NCBI GenBank assembly: GCA_944472135.2
Contig: OX235262.1
Coordinates: 62,096,440 to 62,160,439, forward strand
Source: Trichobilharzia regenti
Taxonomy: Eukaryota > Platyhelminthes > Trematoda > Strigeidida > Schistosomatidae
DNA: 64,000 nt
Direction: 5' to 3'
Below, in pieces: positions 23,563 to 33,495 of this stretch. Positions within the stretch are counted from its first letter, which is position 1. Every line of letters starts with the position of its first letter. Below the pieces are notes generated by a model. The model was not told the DNA's origin and made no database searches. It saw only the letters and a list, made by a program, of their open reading frames with translations. A program made the position numbers and the translations under genes.

Positions 23563-23689
23563 ACAAAATTAAAAGAGCAAACCAAAGCAATTTTGCAAAA
23601 TGTTGTAAGGTGGAATTTTTTGGTAGCTCTATGTTCAAGCAGGCCATCGTATCATGTGAACAAAGTCTTATGATAGGTGATCTTTATTT

Positions 23690-25294
23690 TGGGCGTCTGT
23701 CCGAGAGGTAAAGGAGAATATTGCACCTGTTGTGAAGACTACATCTGAGGTTGGTGATGTTTTGAAATATGCTGAGGAGAATTTTAATGCAATTTTGACG
23801 ATCACAGATGTAAATAATTTACGTAAGGATGTGAGACCGGGTAAGTGACGCAGTTTAAAGTTATTTTGCAAGCCATGCCTTTGAGATCAGACGTTATGCG
23901 CATAATAAGGCAAAACGGTCAGGTGGCTGAATACGTAGATTCGAATACAGAGATAACTAGCTGAATTTGCTTCGCCCTGGATTCACAGGTGCAATTATAT
24001 CGGAAATATGGGGAGGTGGTGTGTACTGACTCAAAATACAATACCAATAAGGACGGGTAGGTTTTATGTGAAACGGTTGACAAATCTTAATAAGATGTTC
24101 TCTGTTTTAGTTGGTGGTAGCAGACAATATTGGTTATGGGACGCCTGTTATTTGGGCATGGACAAGACGAGAAAGGGCATGTGATGTAGTTTGGATCTTG
24201 GAAGAATCCAAAAGAATAATGCAGGATACGTCCATTACGGAAACTTTCATAATGGATTTGGCCAACTCTGAGATACCCGCCGTGCGTAATGGTCACATTC
24301 AGACGAAAATCGTCATCTGTGCATTTCATGTTTACCGGGCTTTCAGCAGGAAGGTGAGGTGAAGTTAATTAATACTTGATACATTTAGACTCGAAATCCT
24401 TTTGTACGCAAGTTTTTACATTGTCTTGTTAAAGCTGCGACACCTGAAAGGTAAATGGATTGATTACTAACCATTTGGATTTCATCACTACCTTAGCGTC
24501 ATTAGGACCGTTGATCGCAGGGTATGGAATTATGCCAGGCATTACTGGGTGCCTAAGAAAGACAAGTGAGCCGCGGCATATATGCCGAATACTCTATTGC
24601 TGTTTAATAGTACCAACAATAGAGTTGGAAGCTCTCACAGTCACCTAAAACGATATCTCCACAGAAGAGATCCCTTACACGCATGTATGTACAAGACGTT
24701 TAAGTGGTGTGTAGGCGCAGAGAAGCGTCGGAGTGTTGAAGCCATCGTCGAAAGTTGTCAGATTCATAAGTACCACGCACCAGAACCAGTTATGCGGATA
24801 TTACGAAACTTCGCTCCTTGTGCCGCTAAGTTAACTGCTAAGGACTACAGCCGAAATCGTCGAGTGAGCATACAGTTATATACGGATGATATGGTTATCA
24901 TAACTGATGACATCTACCTGCACCAAGTGGATTAAACCAATTCAACTTGTACCTGCAGAATTTTTAGGGCATAAAGAATACCTTGCCGGCATATGCTGCT
25001 GTGTCACACTCTAATTCCTCAGTTTGCAGGTAAATCAAACTCTTTCCAATATTTAAATTAATACTTTTAGTTGACAAAGTACTTCGACTGTGCCGCAGAC
25101 GGTTTTTGCGGGATCCGTTACTACCAAGTAGTGTGCCGTGTGAAAGTTCAGTAAAGAAACCCTGCAGGGAGATACTGCAACTTCACCGGCAATTGAACAG
25201 AAGCTTCGCAGTTATGCAAGATAATTATAGTAATGAATACACTATTAGTGCACTGCACGCAACCCTGAATTACTTTGAGAATTTTCTTGCCTGA
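23690..25294 (+). pseudogene. Mutator-like (MULE) transposase with introns, decayed
   Basis: Pieces in order on the plus strand: LKYAEENFNAILTITDVNNL (to a GTAAGT donor at 23841); exon 23989-24056, VCTDSKYNTN, holding the first catalytic D (D-x-x-Y-x-T-N); exon 24111-24353, LVVADNIGYGTPVIWAW...FIMDLANSEIPAVRN...ICAFHVYRAF with the second D and the C-x-x-H pair; exon 24389-24450; exon from 24497 with YWVPKKDK, then NNRVGSSHSHLKRYL. The phases of 24353/24389 and 24450/24497 match across introns of 35 and 46 bp. A TGA at 24567-24569 and phase conflicts upstream show decay; NNRVES appears as NNRVGS. A SWIM-like zinc region may follow near 25080-25180. Resembles Curupira-type MULEs of schistosomes. 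Confidence 0.7.
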
Positions 25295-25435
25295 AAATGA
25301 AATCAAGCTGTAAATCGAAAAAAATAAATGTGTAACATAAACACCGATTGTAGCGTCAGTAAAATTTCGACGTTTCGTAAGACAAACTTTGCGGAAGGTA
25401 GATGAAATTAAAGGCTGCTTCCAGACGATGCGTAC
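25295..25435. other. spacer between MULE remnant and LINE X1
   Basis: Nothing recognised; includes AATAAATGTG near 25325, which could be the 3' end of the MULE transcript. Confidence 0.3.
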
Positions 25436-25585
25436 AACGGTGTTTTAGGCAATAACTCACGTGTATGCCGTAAGCGTCGAGCTGAAACTGAAAATAAAAC
25501 TGTACTGACAGCCAGTATTAGCACTACTCCTAAAAATTCGGTACCCTCTGCTCATACAGAACTCCTCCCTTCACCTTATGCGCTT

Positions 25586-26917
25586 ATGGAGAAACTCCAG
25601 CCATCAAGCTCTTTTTCAGTACTATCTTCAGAAATAGAACTTCTAAAGTTGTCTATAGGAGAACTTAAGGCTGAGTTAAGGGAAATAAAAAACAGCAAGT
25701 CAGTAAATGCTGGAAACATCGAAACCAATACCGAGATATGCAAATTATCAGATCAGATCAGCGATATCAGATCGCAGGTCTGTGGACTGACACCTCTAAC
25801 TATCCTCATGAAAACGGTAAACCTTAACAAGCTTGACACAGAATCGGTAACTGAGGTAGATAACCTCATTAACTTTGTTACCACAGAAGTAACAAAACGA
25901 CTCGACGCAAAACTCAGTGCTATTGTCTACAACGTTCCGGACAATGAGGCAATAAAAAAGGTACAGCGCATCTTACTTAGTGAAGCGAAAATGCCTAACT
26001 CCAAGACTAAGTGCTACAGGCTGAAGAAGAGTCAACATGAAAAGTGCTGTCCTATTCGATTTCAGTTCGAAACACCGGCAGAGACCAGAAAATTCATTCA
26101 CTCCCAACACACCCTATCGCAAGCCAGAAACTACAAACATATAAAGGTCGGGGTGGACAAAACAGTTATAGAAAGGCGCGCACACAACTATCTCACTAAG
26201 ACTAATTGTGAAATAGGTAATAGGACATTGCAGCAAGCCATTATCCCCAACCCTGTGAAAGATACAGTAGACCCCACCGCATCACCCCTCTCAAAACACA
26301 CAGAAATGTCCCATCAGAGTGCAACACCAGCCGAAAAGCCACTAGACTGTAACCAAATAAATAATAAAACCATACCACCCATCACCGCAGAATCTAAAAT
26401 GCCACTAAATAACCCCAGAAAAAAAGTTAAAACCCCCCGAAACTCGACTTTGTCCTCTCCTAGCTATAATTCCATTGGTAAAGATAAGGAAAATATGCCC
26501 CTAAATCATACCAACAAAAACAGTGGCAGCTTAAATAAGCCCACACTCCCCACGGTTAATAGTATTAGCACTCACAACGTGCTAAATCGCACCGTGGCAC
26601 ACACTAATATCCAATGTCACAACGATGTCACCCTAAATAGTACAAGCGGTAACAGTCAGAACTCGGCTACCAACAACTCAGGGTCTTCAGAGTATGGCAC
26701 ACAAACAAATTTCGACCGGATGTATGGTACAAGTCTGCTGGGAACTAACCCAAAATGCAGTACACACGAAACCCACACAAGGACACAACTAGCATCAAAC
26801 AATAGGTGGAATAATAAGCCATGGTCATCACAAGGATCCAATCATTTTTTATCCCCCGCGTCCCTGTCAGCGTTGAAAAAACAGCTGGTAGGGATGTTAA
26901 CACTCCTAAACCACTAG
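25586..26917 (+). CDS. CR1-like ORF1 protein, family X (copy 1)
   Basis: 443 codons, ATG at 25586; the frame is also open upstream to the element's 5' boundary, so translation could start earlier in unknown ways. N-terminal coiled-coil-like segment (IELLKLSIGELKAELREIKN and ICKLSDQISDIRSQ), then an RRM/L1-ORF1-like region (LSAIVYNVPDNEAIKKVQRI; CCPIRFQFETPAETRKF; KHIKVGVDKTVIERRAHNYL), then a long Asn/Ser/Thr-rich tail. Such proteins bind element RNA and act as chaperones in the RNP. Differs from the X2 copy by two recognised substitutions. Its ORF2 is cut off by the junction at 27107. Confidence 0.75.
   Translation: MEKLQPSSSFSVLSSEIELLKLSIGELKAELREIKNSKSVNAGNIETNTEICKLSDQISDIRSQVCGLTPLTILMKTVNLNKLDTESVTEVDNLINFVTTEVTKRLDAKLSAIVYNVPDNEAIKKVQRILLSEAKMPNSKTKCYRLKKSQHEKCCPIRFQFETPAETRKFIHSQHTLSQARNYKHIKVGVDKTVIERRAHNYLTKTNCEIGNRTLQQAIIPNPVKDTVDPTASPLSKHTEMSHQSATPAEKPLDCNQINNKTIPPITAESKMPLNNPRKKVKTPRNSTLSSPSYNSIGKDKENMPLNHTNKNSGSLNKPTLPTVNSISTHNVLNRTVAHTNIQCHNDVTLNSTSGNSQNSATNNSGSSEYGTQTNFDRMYGTSLLGTNPKCSTHETHTRTQLASNNRWNNKPWSSQGSNHFLSPASLSALKKQLVGMLTLLNH
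26821..26875 (+). promoter_or_regulatory. -1 frameshift signal in X1 (copy of 33423-33472)
   Basis: Same slippery TTTTTTA, spacer and hairpin as in X2. Downstream ORF2 is truncated here, so it is probably without use in this copy. Confidence 0.45.
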
Positions 26918-27107
26918 TGCTGGCTCCCTCCTTGCATGAAAACAGGAACGGTCTAGTGCACCCGTATCCATTGGACACACTTGCACAAGTATAGGCCAAA
27001 TAAAGAACCCTACCCACTTCTGTAACCTAACTAAAAATAAAAGTTCCTTAGTCTATAGCAAATCCAGTACTCCAACTCCTAATTCTCCACCGAAAACAGC
27101 ACACCTT

Positions 27108-27932
27108 GATGCTAGTAAGTTTACTAAATGTCAGGATCACTTAAGACTGAATAGCAGTTATAAGTCTATAACCGTAGCTCAGGATAAAACACCGTGTCAG
27201 CGCAGAATAATGCGTAGTAATAACCTGGTCACCTCCTCTAGCTTAGATTTACCAAAAAAGGATCGTGCACAGCAACAGACACCTAGTGCTGAAACTAGCA
27301 TTCAGCAAACTACACAACAACCACACCTGCCAATGGAACTAGGAACTGATTTAGATACCAGTACCCCTGTAAACAAAGCCTCATCGAAAGATGTTAAAAT
27401 GACTAGAACTTCTGCAAGTTGTTCTAAGAAATTTCCCCCCAAACGTAGTAACCTCACCACGATGAACAAATTTCGCAGGGTTGAGACTAATGATGGGGAA
27501 GAATACTTTGTATTCAATAAGCCTGCTGAGAGTAAGAATGCCAACAAACCATCACTTGTTACGAAAAACTCCTCTCGAAACATAAGTACATCTGGAGGTG
27601 TTCCGCATGCTCCACCTTATAGAAAGTCAGGCTCCAAGACTCCTAAAGTCTTGCAGCCAAAGCACCTTCCTTCACAATTCCCTTTAAGTTATAAAAACAA
27701 CCCGAAGGTGTATACCGGTATGACGAATAGCAGTTGGATGGGTAGACCTTCTGATGCTATGCCTTTTAACCGTCAACCTAGGCCCAACCTGTACTACCCT
27801 TATATCCAGGAACACATGGTAAATTTTCCAGGTGTCCTGAATCACTGGTACGACCCATGGCACCTAGGACCACCTCATTGCACACCAACTCCGATGTGCA
27901 GACACCCAGTCCGACCTCCTTTTCATTCATAA
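27108..27932 (+). pseudogene. ORF1 of LINE Y, C-terminal part
   Basis: Open from the junction to TAA at 27930-27932; the first ATG is at 27210. Basic, proline- and serine-rich tail ending MCRHPVRPPFHS. It overlaps the start of ORF2 by 76 nt, with ORF2 in the -1 frame, the same arrangement as family X. Lacks the N-terminal two-thirds, so not a functional ORF1. Confidence 0.6.
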
Positions 27933-30843
27933 ATTCTTGCGGTGCTGACGCACAAATAGATTTAGGTTATGGTGACATTTTAAGCCAGTTTGTAGTATCC
28001 CGTGACTTATTCACGATATTGCTAATTAATGCACGCTCCTTAATCAATAAGATATCTGAACTAAGGACATTATTATTAGTCGCCAAGCCTACTGTAGCTC
28101 TGATTACTGAGTCATGGTGCTCATCCTCAGTACTTGATGTGCATATAGGTATCGATGATTACACTGTACACCGTGCAAACAGAGATTGCAAGCGTGGTGG
28201 AGGATGTCTCATATATATACATAACTCATTTGTAGTCAGTAAGGTGGAAGATGAAACAATGAATAATGTACCTGACTCACTCTGGGTTGTCTTACATGGA
28301 GATAAGTACAAACTTCTCATAGGCTGTGTTTATCGAGCACCAAGCGCAACAAAAGAAACTGATGCGTTATTAGCTAAATCGTTTGCACACGCATCCTCGT
28401 TTAGTGCTAATTACAAAATAATTGCAGGGGACTTCAATCTTCCAGAAGTCAATTGGCTAACTAGTTCCGGCCCCCAACGCTTCGACGAATTACTTGCCAC
28501 TATAGACTGTTATGGATGGCAACAACACGTCCAGACACCTACTCGTGGGGACAACATTTGGACCTTGTTTTTTGTCATGACACAATCCCAGTATCCACTT
28601 ATGTTGGTAATAGATTTTCCAGTAGTGACCATAGAATGGTACTCTGCTCTCTGCCTTTCTCACCACTAAATACAGGAAACAAACAAGACTCAGGAAGCAC
28701 AATATGTCGTAGTTACAAATATACAGACTGGGGATTAGTCCAAGAACTTATTCGACTCTGTCAATGGGATGACTATTTTACCACTGACTCCCTGGAGGCC
28801 TTAGTAACCCTGTTTTACAGGAATGTTACCCTTTGTCTAGATACAGTTGCCCCAAATAAAATAGTGAAATTAAGTAGACACCGAACTGAATATATTCCAA
28901 GGGCACACCGTAATAAGTTAAGGAAACTGAAGAAACAGTACTATTCCACTAAGGACATATCACTATTGCTCTCAATCCACGAGTCTCTTGAATCTATCAA
29001 GCGCCTACGTTCTCAAAAGGACCTCGACGAAGAGTTAACGGCACTTGAAAGTACCTCCAAAGTTTATAACTTAACGGCACTTCTTAAAAAACGAATGCAG
29101 TCAGCGAGGGAAATCCCATACTTACTTCACGACAAAGTAATCTACAATGAACCTGCCACTATCTGTGAACTTTCAGTGATTGGTTTGCAAACTTTAGTTT
29201 AGAAACACATATGCCTGGTGAAACCGCTCCCCTTACTATCTCTTCCCTTGAAAGCATTGTGTTCACTAATCAACTAATAGTACAAGCAATTAAAAGCCTT
29301 AAACCTTCCACTAGTACGGGACCGGATGGCCTCGCTTCGATAATTTTCAAAAACAGTGGGTGTGATATACCCTGTTACTTCTTAAATTCTTCTCAATATC
29401 TATGGACACTGGCACTTACCCTAGTGAGTGGAAAACTAGCTTCATAATTCCACATTACAAATCTGGTGATAGGGCAAACGTCCGCAATTACAGACCCATA
29501 AATATAACCCCAGTTATCTCACGAATCATGGAGAAAGTTGTAAAGATCAATTGTCAGACTACCTAATTAGGGAGGATCTTGTTACAAGGTCTCAACACGG
29601 ATTTCTCAAAAATAGATCCTGCGTTACTTGCCACTTCGACTTTTTCAACTGCATCACTAGTAATCGCGAAGCACGTAAGCTAGTCGTTGTTCTATACTTC
29701 GATATATCTAGGGCATTTGACATGGTATCTCACAGTATTCTCTTTGAGAAGCTGTACTCTTGTGGAATTCGCAACCCATTACTGAACTGGTTAAAATCAT
29801 TTCTAAGCAACAGGGTACAAATAACCAAAGTTGGATCTGTATTGTCTCATCCTAGGCAGATCTCAAGTGGGGTCGTGCAAGGTAGTGTCCTAGGTCCACT
29901 TTTATTCACAGTTTACATTAACAGCATTTGCAAGTGCTTCACCTCAGGTAAACCATTCCTATATGCTGACGACCTCAAAGTCGTCTACTCCTGCTACACT
30001 CATGAATTAAGCGATATGGTTACTAAAATACATCTTGAACTAAGTAGCCTTGCAACGTGGTGTGCTGAATCCTGTCTAAATTTTAACATTGACAAATGCG
30101 GCTGGATTTGTATCGGCAACAGTAAGCTTGATCTAAACCTTGAAATAAATGGGCGAAAACTAGCTAAGCTCAATTCAGTCGTAGATCTCGGTATTAGATA
30201 CTCTAGTAACCTAACGTTCGCTGAACAGACTGATTATGCCAGACGTAAAACGCGAAGGCTGATAGGATGCATAACACGCAATTTCTTTTGTTGTGAAACT
30301 AGGGTTTTATTATACAAAGTATGTGTCCGACCTATCTTAGAATACTGCCCGTTTATTCTTAGCGGACTAAGACAAAATGACAAGCTTAAATTAGAGGGAG
30401 TGCAACGGCAGTTTACCTCAAGAACTCTTGGTTTAGAAAGTGGTCTGGAATACCATGAGCGATGCGTAAGACTAAGATTAGAACCCCTCTGGAAAAGACG
30501 CCTTAAGCTAAACCTTATCTTTTACTATAAGCTAACTAATCTTCTCTTGCATTCCTCCGAGCCAATAACTAAACCTACCGCTGTCATCAGTTACAATCTT
30601 AGAAATCATCACAACCTAGCTGCTATGGAGCACTGTCAGACTTACGTGCGGTACAACTTCTTCTTAAATAAGTTTTCAGTCATTTGGAATAGACTACCAG
30701 CTAATGTGCGCGATGCAAACACACTTCCAGTGTTCATCTCCTCAGTCACCAGACTGCTCAAAGATGACAATGCACTTATACGTCTGACTCTTACACCCTC
30801 TTTTTCACCCTACATAGATATTTTAAGTTGTTTAAACGTGTAG
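27857..30843 (+). pseudogene. ORF2 of LINE Y2 (endonuclease and RT), frameshifted
   Basis: Endonuclease: LLINARSLINKISELRTLL, ITESWCSS (catalytic E), AGDFNLPEVNW; frameshift near 28555, then LDLVFCHDTIPVS and SSDHRMVL (to 29202). A stop and frame changes separate 29211-29447 (RT entry STGPDGLASIIFKNSGCDIP) from the 29551-30843 frame, which has the remaining RT: TRSQHGFLKNRSC, YFDISRAFDMVSH, SSGVVQGSVLGPLLF, YADD at about 29965, and the C-terminal domain ending SCLNV. Lesions are few (about four), so it is younger than Y1 but cannot make a full polymerase. Confidence 0.82.
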
Positions 30844-31410
30844 TTACAGCAAACTACAATTATAAATTTTAATATTATTGGAACTAGATGATTAACATTT
30901 CTACACAGGACAGTAATATTAGTTCACACATAATATAAAAGTTAGCATAACGGGACTAGTTAGTTTGTGTACCAAAATAACCACAGTTACTAAACAGAAT
31001 ATATATGTATATATTTATTAATCACTCCTTAAGGACTCCCGTTGCTTTCTTTTGCGTTGCTGTTGTTTGTCTTCTTTTTTCTCTCACCATTTCAGCTTCC
31101 ATTTGACTTTTTGAATGAGAATGAATAATGTGGATATTTGACCATTTACAATGACAAATGATCTGCAAACATTATTGGTCCCGTATCTTTCAGTTGCCTG
31201 GTTAATAACGAATTAACTTTCTCCACGACGCAACCTGGATTACATTTGTGGAATATACTCTTATACCAATGGAAAAGTATCAATTTGTAATACAACTTCA
31301 CGATTGTAGCTTATAACATAACTGATCGTATCTGTAAAAATAGCTTCCTTATTACCCAATTTGGATATAAATCAAATCAAAAATGAGATTCGGATTTGTA
31401 CACACCCAGG

Positions 31411-31680
31411 TTATATTGAGGAATTACTTCAAGCTTTATTTTTTCCCAAGTATTTTTAATCCATCCAAAACTTACTTGGGTTTTTTTGTTAATGCGAAGA
31501 CAATATTCCTATATTTCATGATGTGCTCCATTGAATGACTTGTTATATTGTGGAATAACTTCAAGCTTTATTTTTTCCCAAGTATTTTTAATCCATCCAA
31601 AACTTACTTGGGTTTTTTTGTTAATGCGAAGTCAATATTCCTATATTTCATGATGTGCTCCATTGAATGACTGGTTATCA
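31411..31680 (+). repeat. 132-bp tandem duplication in Y2 3' UTR
   Basis: Two near-identical units starting at ACTTCAAGCTTTATTTT (31426 and 31558), each with the hairpin CCCAAGTA...TACTTGGG (31445-31480 and 31577-31612). Y1 has one unit. Confidence 0.85.
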
Positions 31681-31696
31681 TATTGTTCCCACAGAC

Positions 31697-32013
31697 CTAA
31701 AAAAATGGCATGCATTTTCATGTAAATTTATATGTTTATATGAGAATATACATTATTATAATTATTATTAAAACAAAAACGCCAGCAACCATGTAACTTA
31801 ACCATAAACCGAATTTATGAAATTTAATTAATGCTTATCCATGCCTGTATATTTGGTGTGTCCTACACAAGTAGGAAAAAATGTGTACTTTATTAAAACA
31901 TTATTATTAATTACGATTGCTAATCGTATATGTAATTTATCATATTGATGATGCCTGTAAACTGGCGTCTCTCATGTACAAAATGAGAATATACTATTAT
32001 TATTATTATTATT
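31697..32013 (+). repeat. three LINE 3'-tail modules in a row
   Basis: Each module has an ATGCCTGT- or ATGGCATGC-type block, a short hairpin, then ATT triplets: hairpins at 31715-31746, 31861-31876 and 31970-31988. Modules 2 and 3 are also in Y1; module 1 is an insertion specific to Y2. Confidence 0.75.
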
Positions 32014-32163
32014 AACGGTGTTTTAGGCAATAACTCACGTGTATGCCGTAAGCGTCGAGCTGAAACTGAAAATAAAACTGTACTGACAGCCAGTATTAGC
32101 ACTACTCCTAAAAATTCGGTACCCTCTGCTCATACAGAACTCCTCCCTTCACCTTATGTGCTT

Positions 32164-33495
32164 ATGGAGAAACTCCAGCCATCAAGCTCTTTTTCAGTAC
32201 TATCTTCAGAAATAGAACTTCTAAAGTTGTCTATAGGAGAACTTAAGGCTGAGTTAAGGGAAATAAAAAACAGCAAGTCAGTAAATGCTGGAAACATCGA
32301 AACCAATACCGAGATATGCAAATTATCAGATCAGATCAGCGATATCAGATCGCAGGTCTGTGGACTGACACCTCTAACTATCCTCATGAAAACGGTAAAC
32401 CTTAACAAGCTTGACACAGAATCGGTAACTAAGGTAGATAACCTCATTAACTTTGTTACCACAGAAGTAACAAAACGACTCGACGCAAAACTCAGTGCTA
32501 TTGTCTACAACGTTCCGGACAATGAGGCAATAAAAAAGGTACAGCGCATCTTACTTAGTGAAGCGAAAATGCCTAACTCCAAGACTAAGTGCTACAGGCT
32601 GAAGAAGAGTCAACATGAAAAGTGCTGTCCTATTCGATTTCAGTTCGAAACACCGGCAGAGACCAGAAAATTCATTCACTCCCAACACACCCTATCGCAA
32701 GCCAGAAACTACAAACATATAAAGGTCGGGGTGGACAAAACAGTTATAGAAAGGCGCGCACACAACTATCTCACTAAGACTAATTGTGAAATAGGTAATA
32801 GGACATTGCAGCAAGCCATTATCCCCAACCCTGTGAAAGATACAGTAGACCCCACCGCATCACCCCTCTCAAAACACACAGAAATGTCCCATCAGAGTGC
32901 AACACCAGCCGAAAGGCCACTAGACTGTAACCAAATAAATAATAAAACCATACCACCCATCACCGCAGAATCTAAAATGCCACTAAATAACCCCAGAAAA
33001 AAAGTTAAAACCCCCCGAAACTCGACTTTGTCCTCTCCTAGCTATAATTCCATTGGTAAAGATAAGGAAAATATGCCCCTAAATCATACCAACAAAAACA
33101 GTGGCAGCTTAAATAAGCCCACACTCCCCACGGTTAATAGTATTAGCACTCACAACGTGCTAAATCGCACCGTGGCACACACTAATATCCAATGTCACAA
33201 CGATGTCACCCTAAATAGTACAAGCGGTAACAGTCAGAACTCGGCTACCAACAACTCAGGGTCTTCAGAGTATGGCACACAAACAAATTTCGACCGGATG
33301 TATGGTACAAGTCTGCTGGGAACTAACCCAAAATGCAGTACACACGAAACCCACACAAGGACACAACTAGCATCAAACAATAGGTGGAATAATAAGCCAT
33401 GGTCATCACAAGGATCCAATCATTTTTTATCCCCCGCGTCCCTGTCAGCGTTGAAAAAACAGCTGGTAGGGATGTTAACACTCCTAAACCACTAG
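32164..33495 (+). CDS. CR1-like ORF1 protein, family X (copy 2)
   Basis: 443 codons from ATG 32164. Same protein as the X1 copy: coiled-coil-like N-terminus, RRM/L1-ORF1-like middle with the basic YKHIKVGVDKTVIERRAHNY stretch, Asn/Thr/Ser-rich C-terminus (RWNNKPWSSQGSNHFLSPAS near the end). The frame is open upstream to the 5' boundary without another ATG, so translation of a longer form is possible only from a non-AUG codon. Proposed role: RNA-binding component of the retrotransposition RNP. The last 97 nt overlap ORF2, with a frameshift signal at 33423. Confidence 0.82.
   Translation: MEKLQPSSSFSVLSSEIELLKLSIGELKAELREIKNSKSVNAGNIETNTEICKLSDQISDIRSQVCGLTPLTILMKTVNLNKLDTESVTKVDNLINFVTTEVTKRLDAKLSAIVYNVPDNEAIKKVQRILLSEAKMPNSKTKCYRLKKSQHEKCCPIRFQFETPAETRKFIHSQHTLSQARNYKHIKVGVDKTVIERRAHNYLTKTNCEIGNRTLQQAIIPNPVKDTVDPTASPLSKHTEMSHQSATPAERPLDCNQINNKTIPPITAESKMPLNNPRKKVKTPRNSTLSSPSYNSIGKDKENMPLNHTNKNSGSLNKPTLPTVNSISTHNVLNRTVAHTNIQCHNDVTLNSTSGNSQNSATNNSGSSEYGTQTNFDRMYGTSLLGTNPKCSTHETHTRTQLASNNRWNNKPWSSQGSNHFLSPASLSALKKQLVGMLTLLNH

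Larger units (their letters stand above)
16618..23600 (-). mobile_element. CR1/Jockey-type LINE W, split by an LTR element
   Basis: Minus-strand LINE. 5' endonuclease part 21930-23562, 3' RT part 16881-18034, 3' end about 16618-16640 with ATT-like triplets. Removing 18040-21924 plus one copy of the 5-bp duplication rejoins the two halves in RT motif 1-2 (MEKLLLNILKPS / TAFSDPKHFAYKCGRSTLDA). A related, more decayed copy lies at 38590-39400. Confidence 0.85.
25436..27107 (+). mobile_element. CR1-like LINE X1, 5' part only, fused to LINE Y2
   Basis: Begins AACGGTGTTTTAGGC, exactly where X2 begins (32014), and is almost identical to X2 through ORF1 and the start of ORF2. At CAGCACAC (27107) it switches without a gap to the family Y sequence. 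The rest of X does not resume after Y2. Confidence 0.85.
27108..32013 (+). mobile_element. CR1-like LINE Y2, 5'-truncated, fused to X1
   Basis: Starts inside ORF1 of family Y (LDASKFTKCQDHLRLNSSYK) and runs through ORF2 and 3' UTR to a run of ATT triplets at 31996-32013, where LINE X2 begins. Relative to Y1 it has a 132-bp tandem duplication around the 3'-UTR hairpin (31411-31680) and an additional short LINE-tail module inserted at about 31697-31772. Confidence 0.88.

Noticed and set aside
27857..27932. Frameshift signal in the family Y ORF overlap
   Set aside because: The overlap and -1 frame are present, but no X-XXY-YYZ heptamer in the right register was found; reinitiation or decay is more likely.
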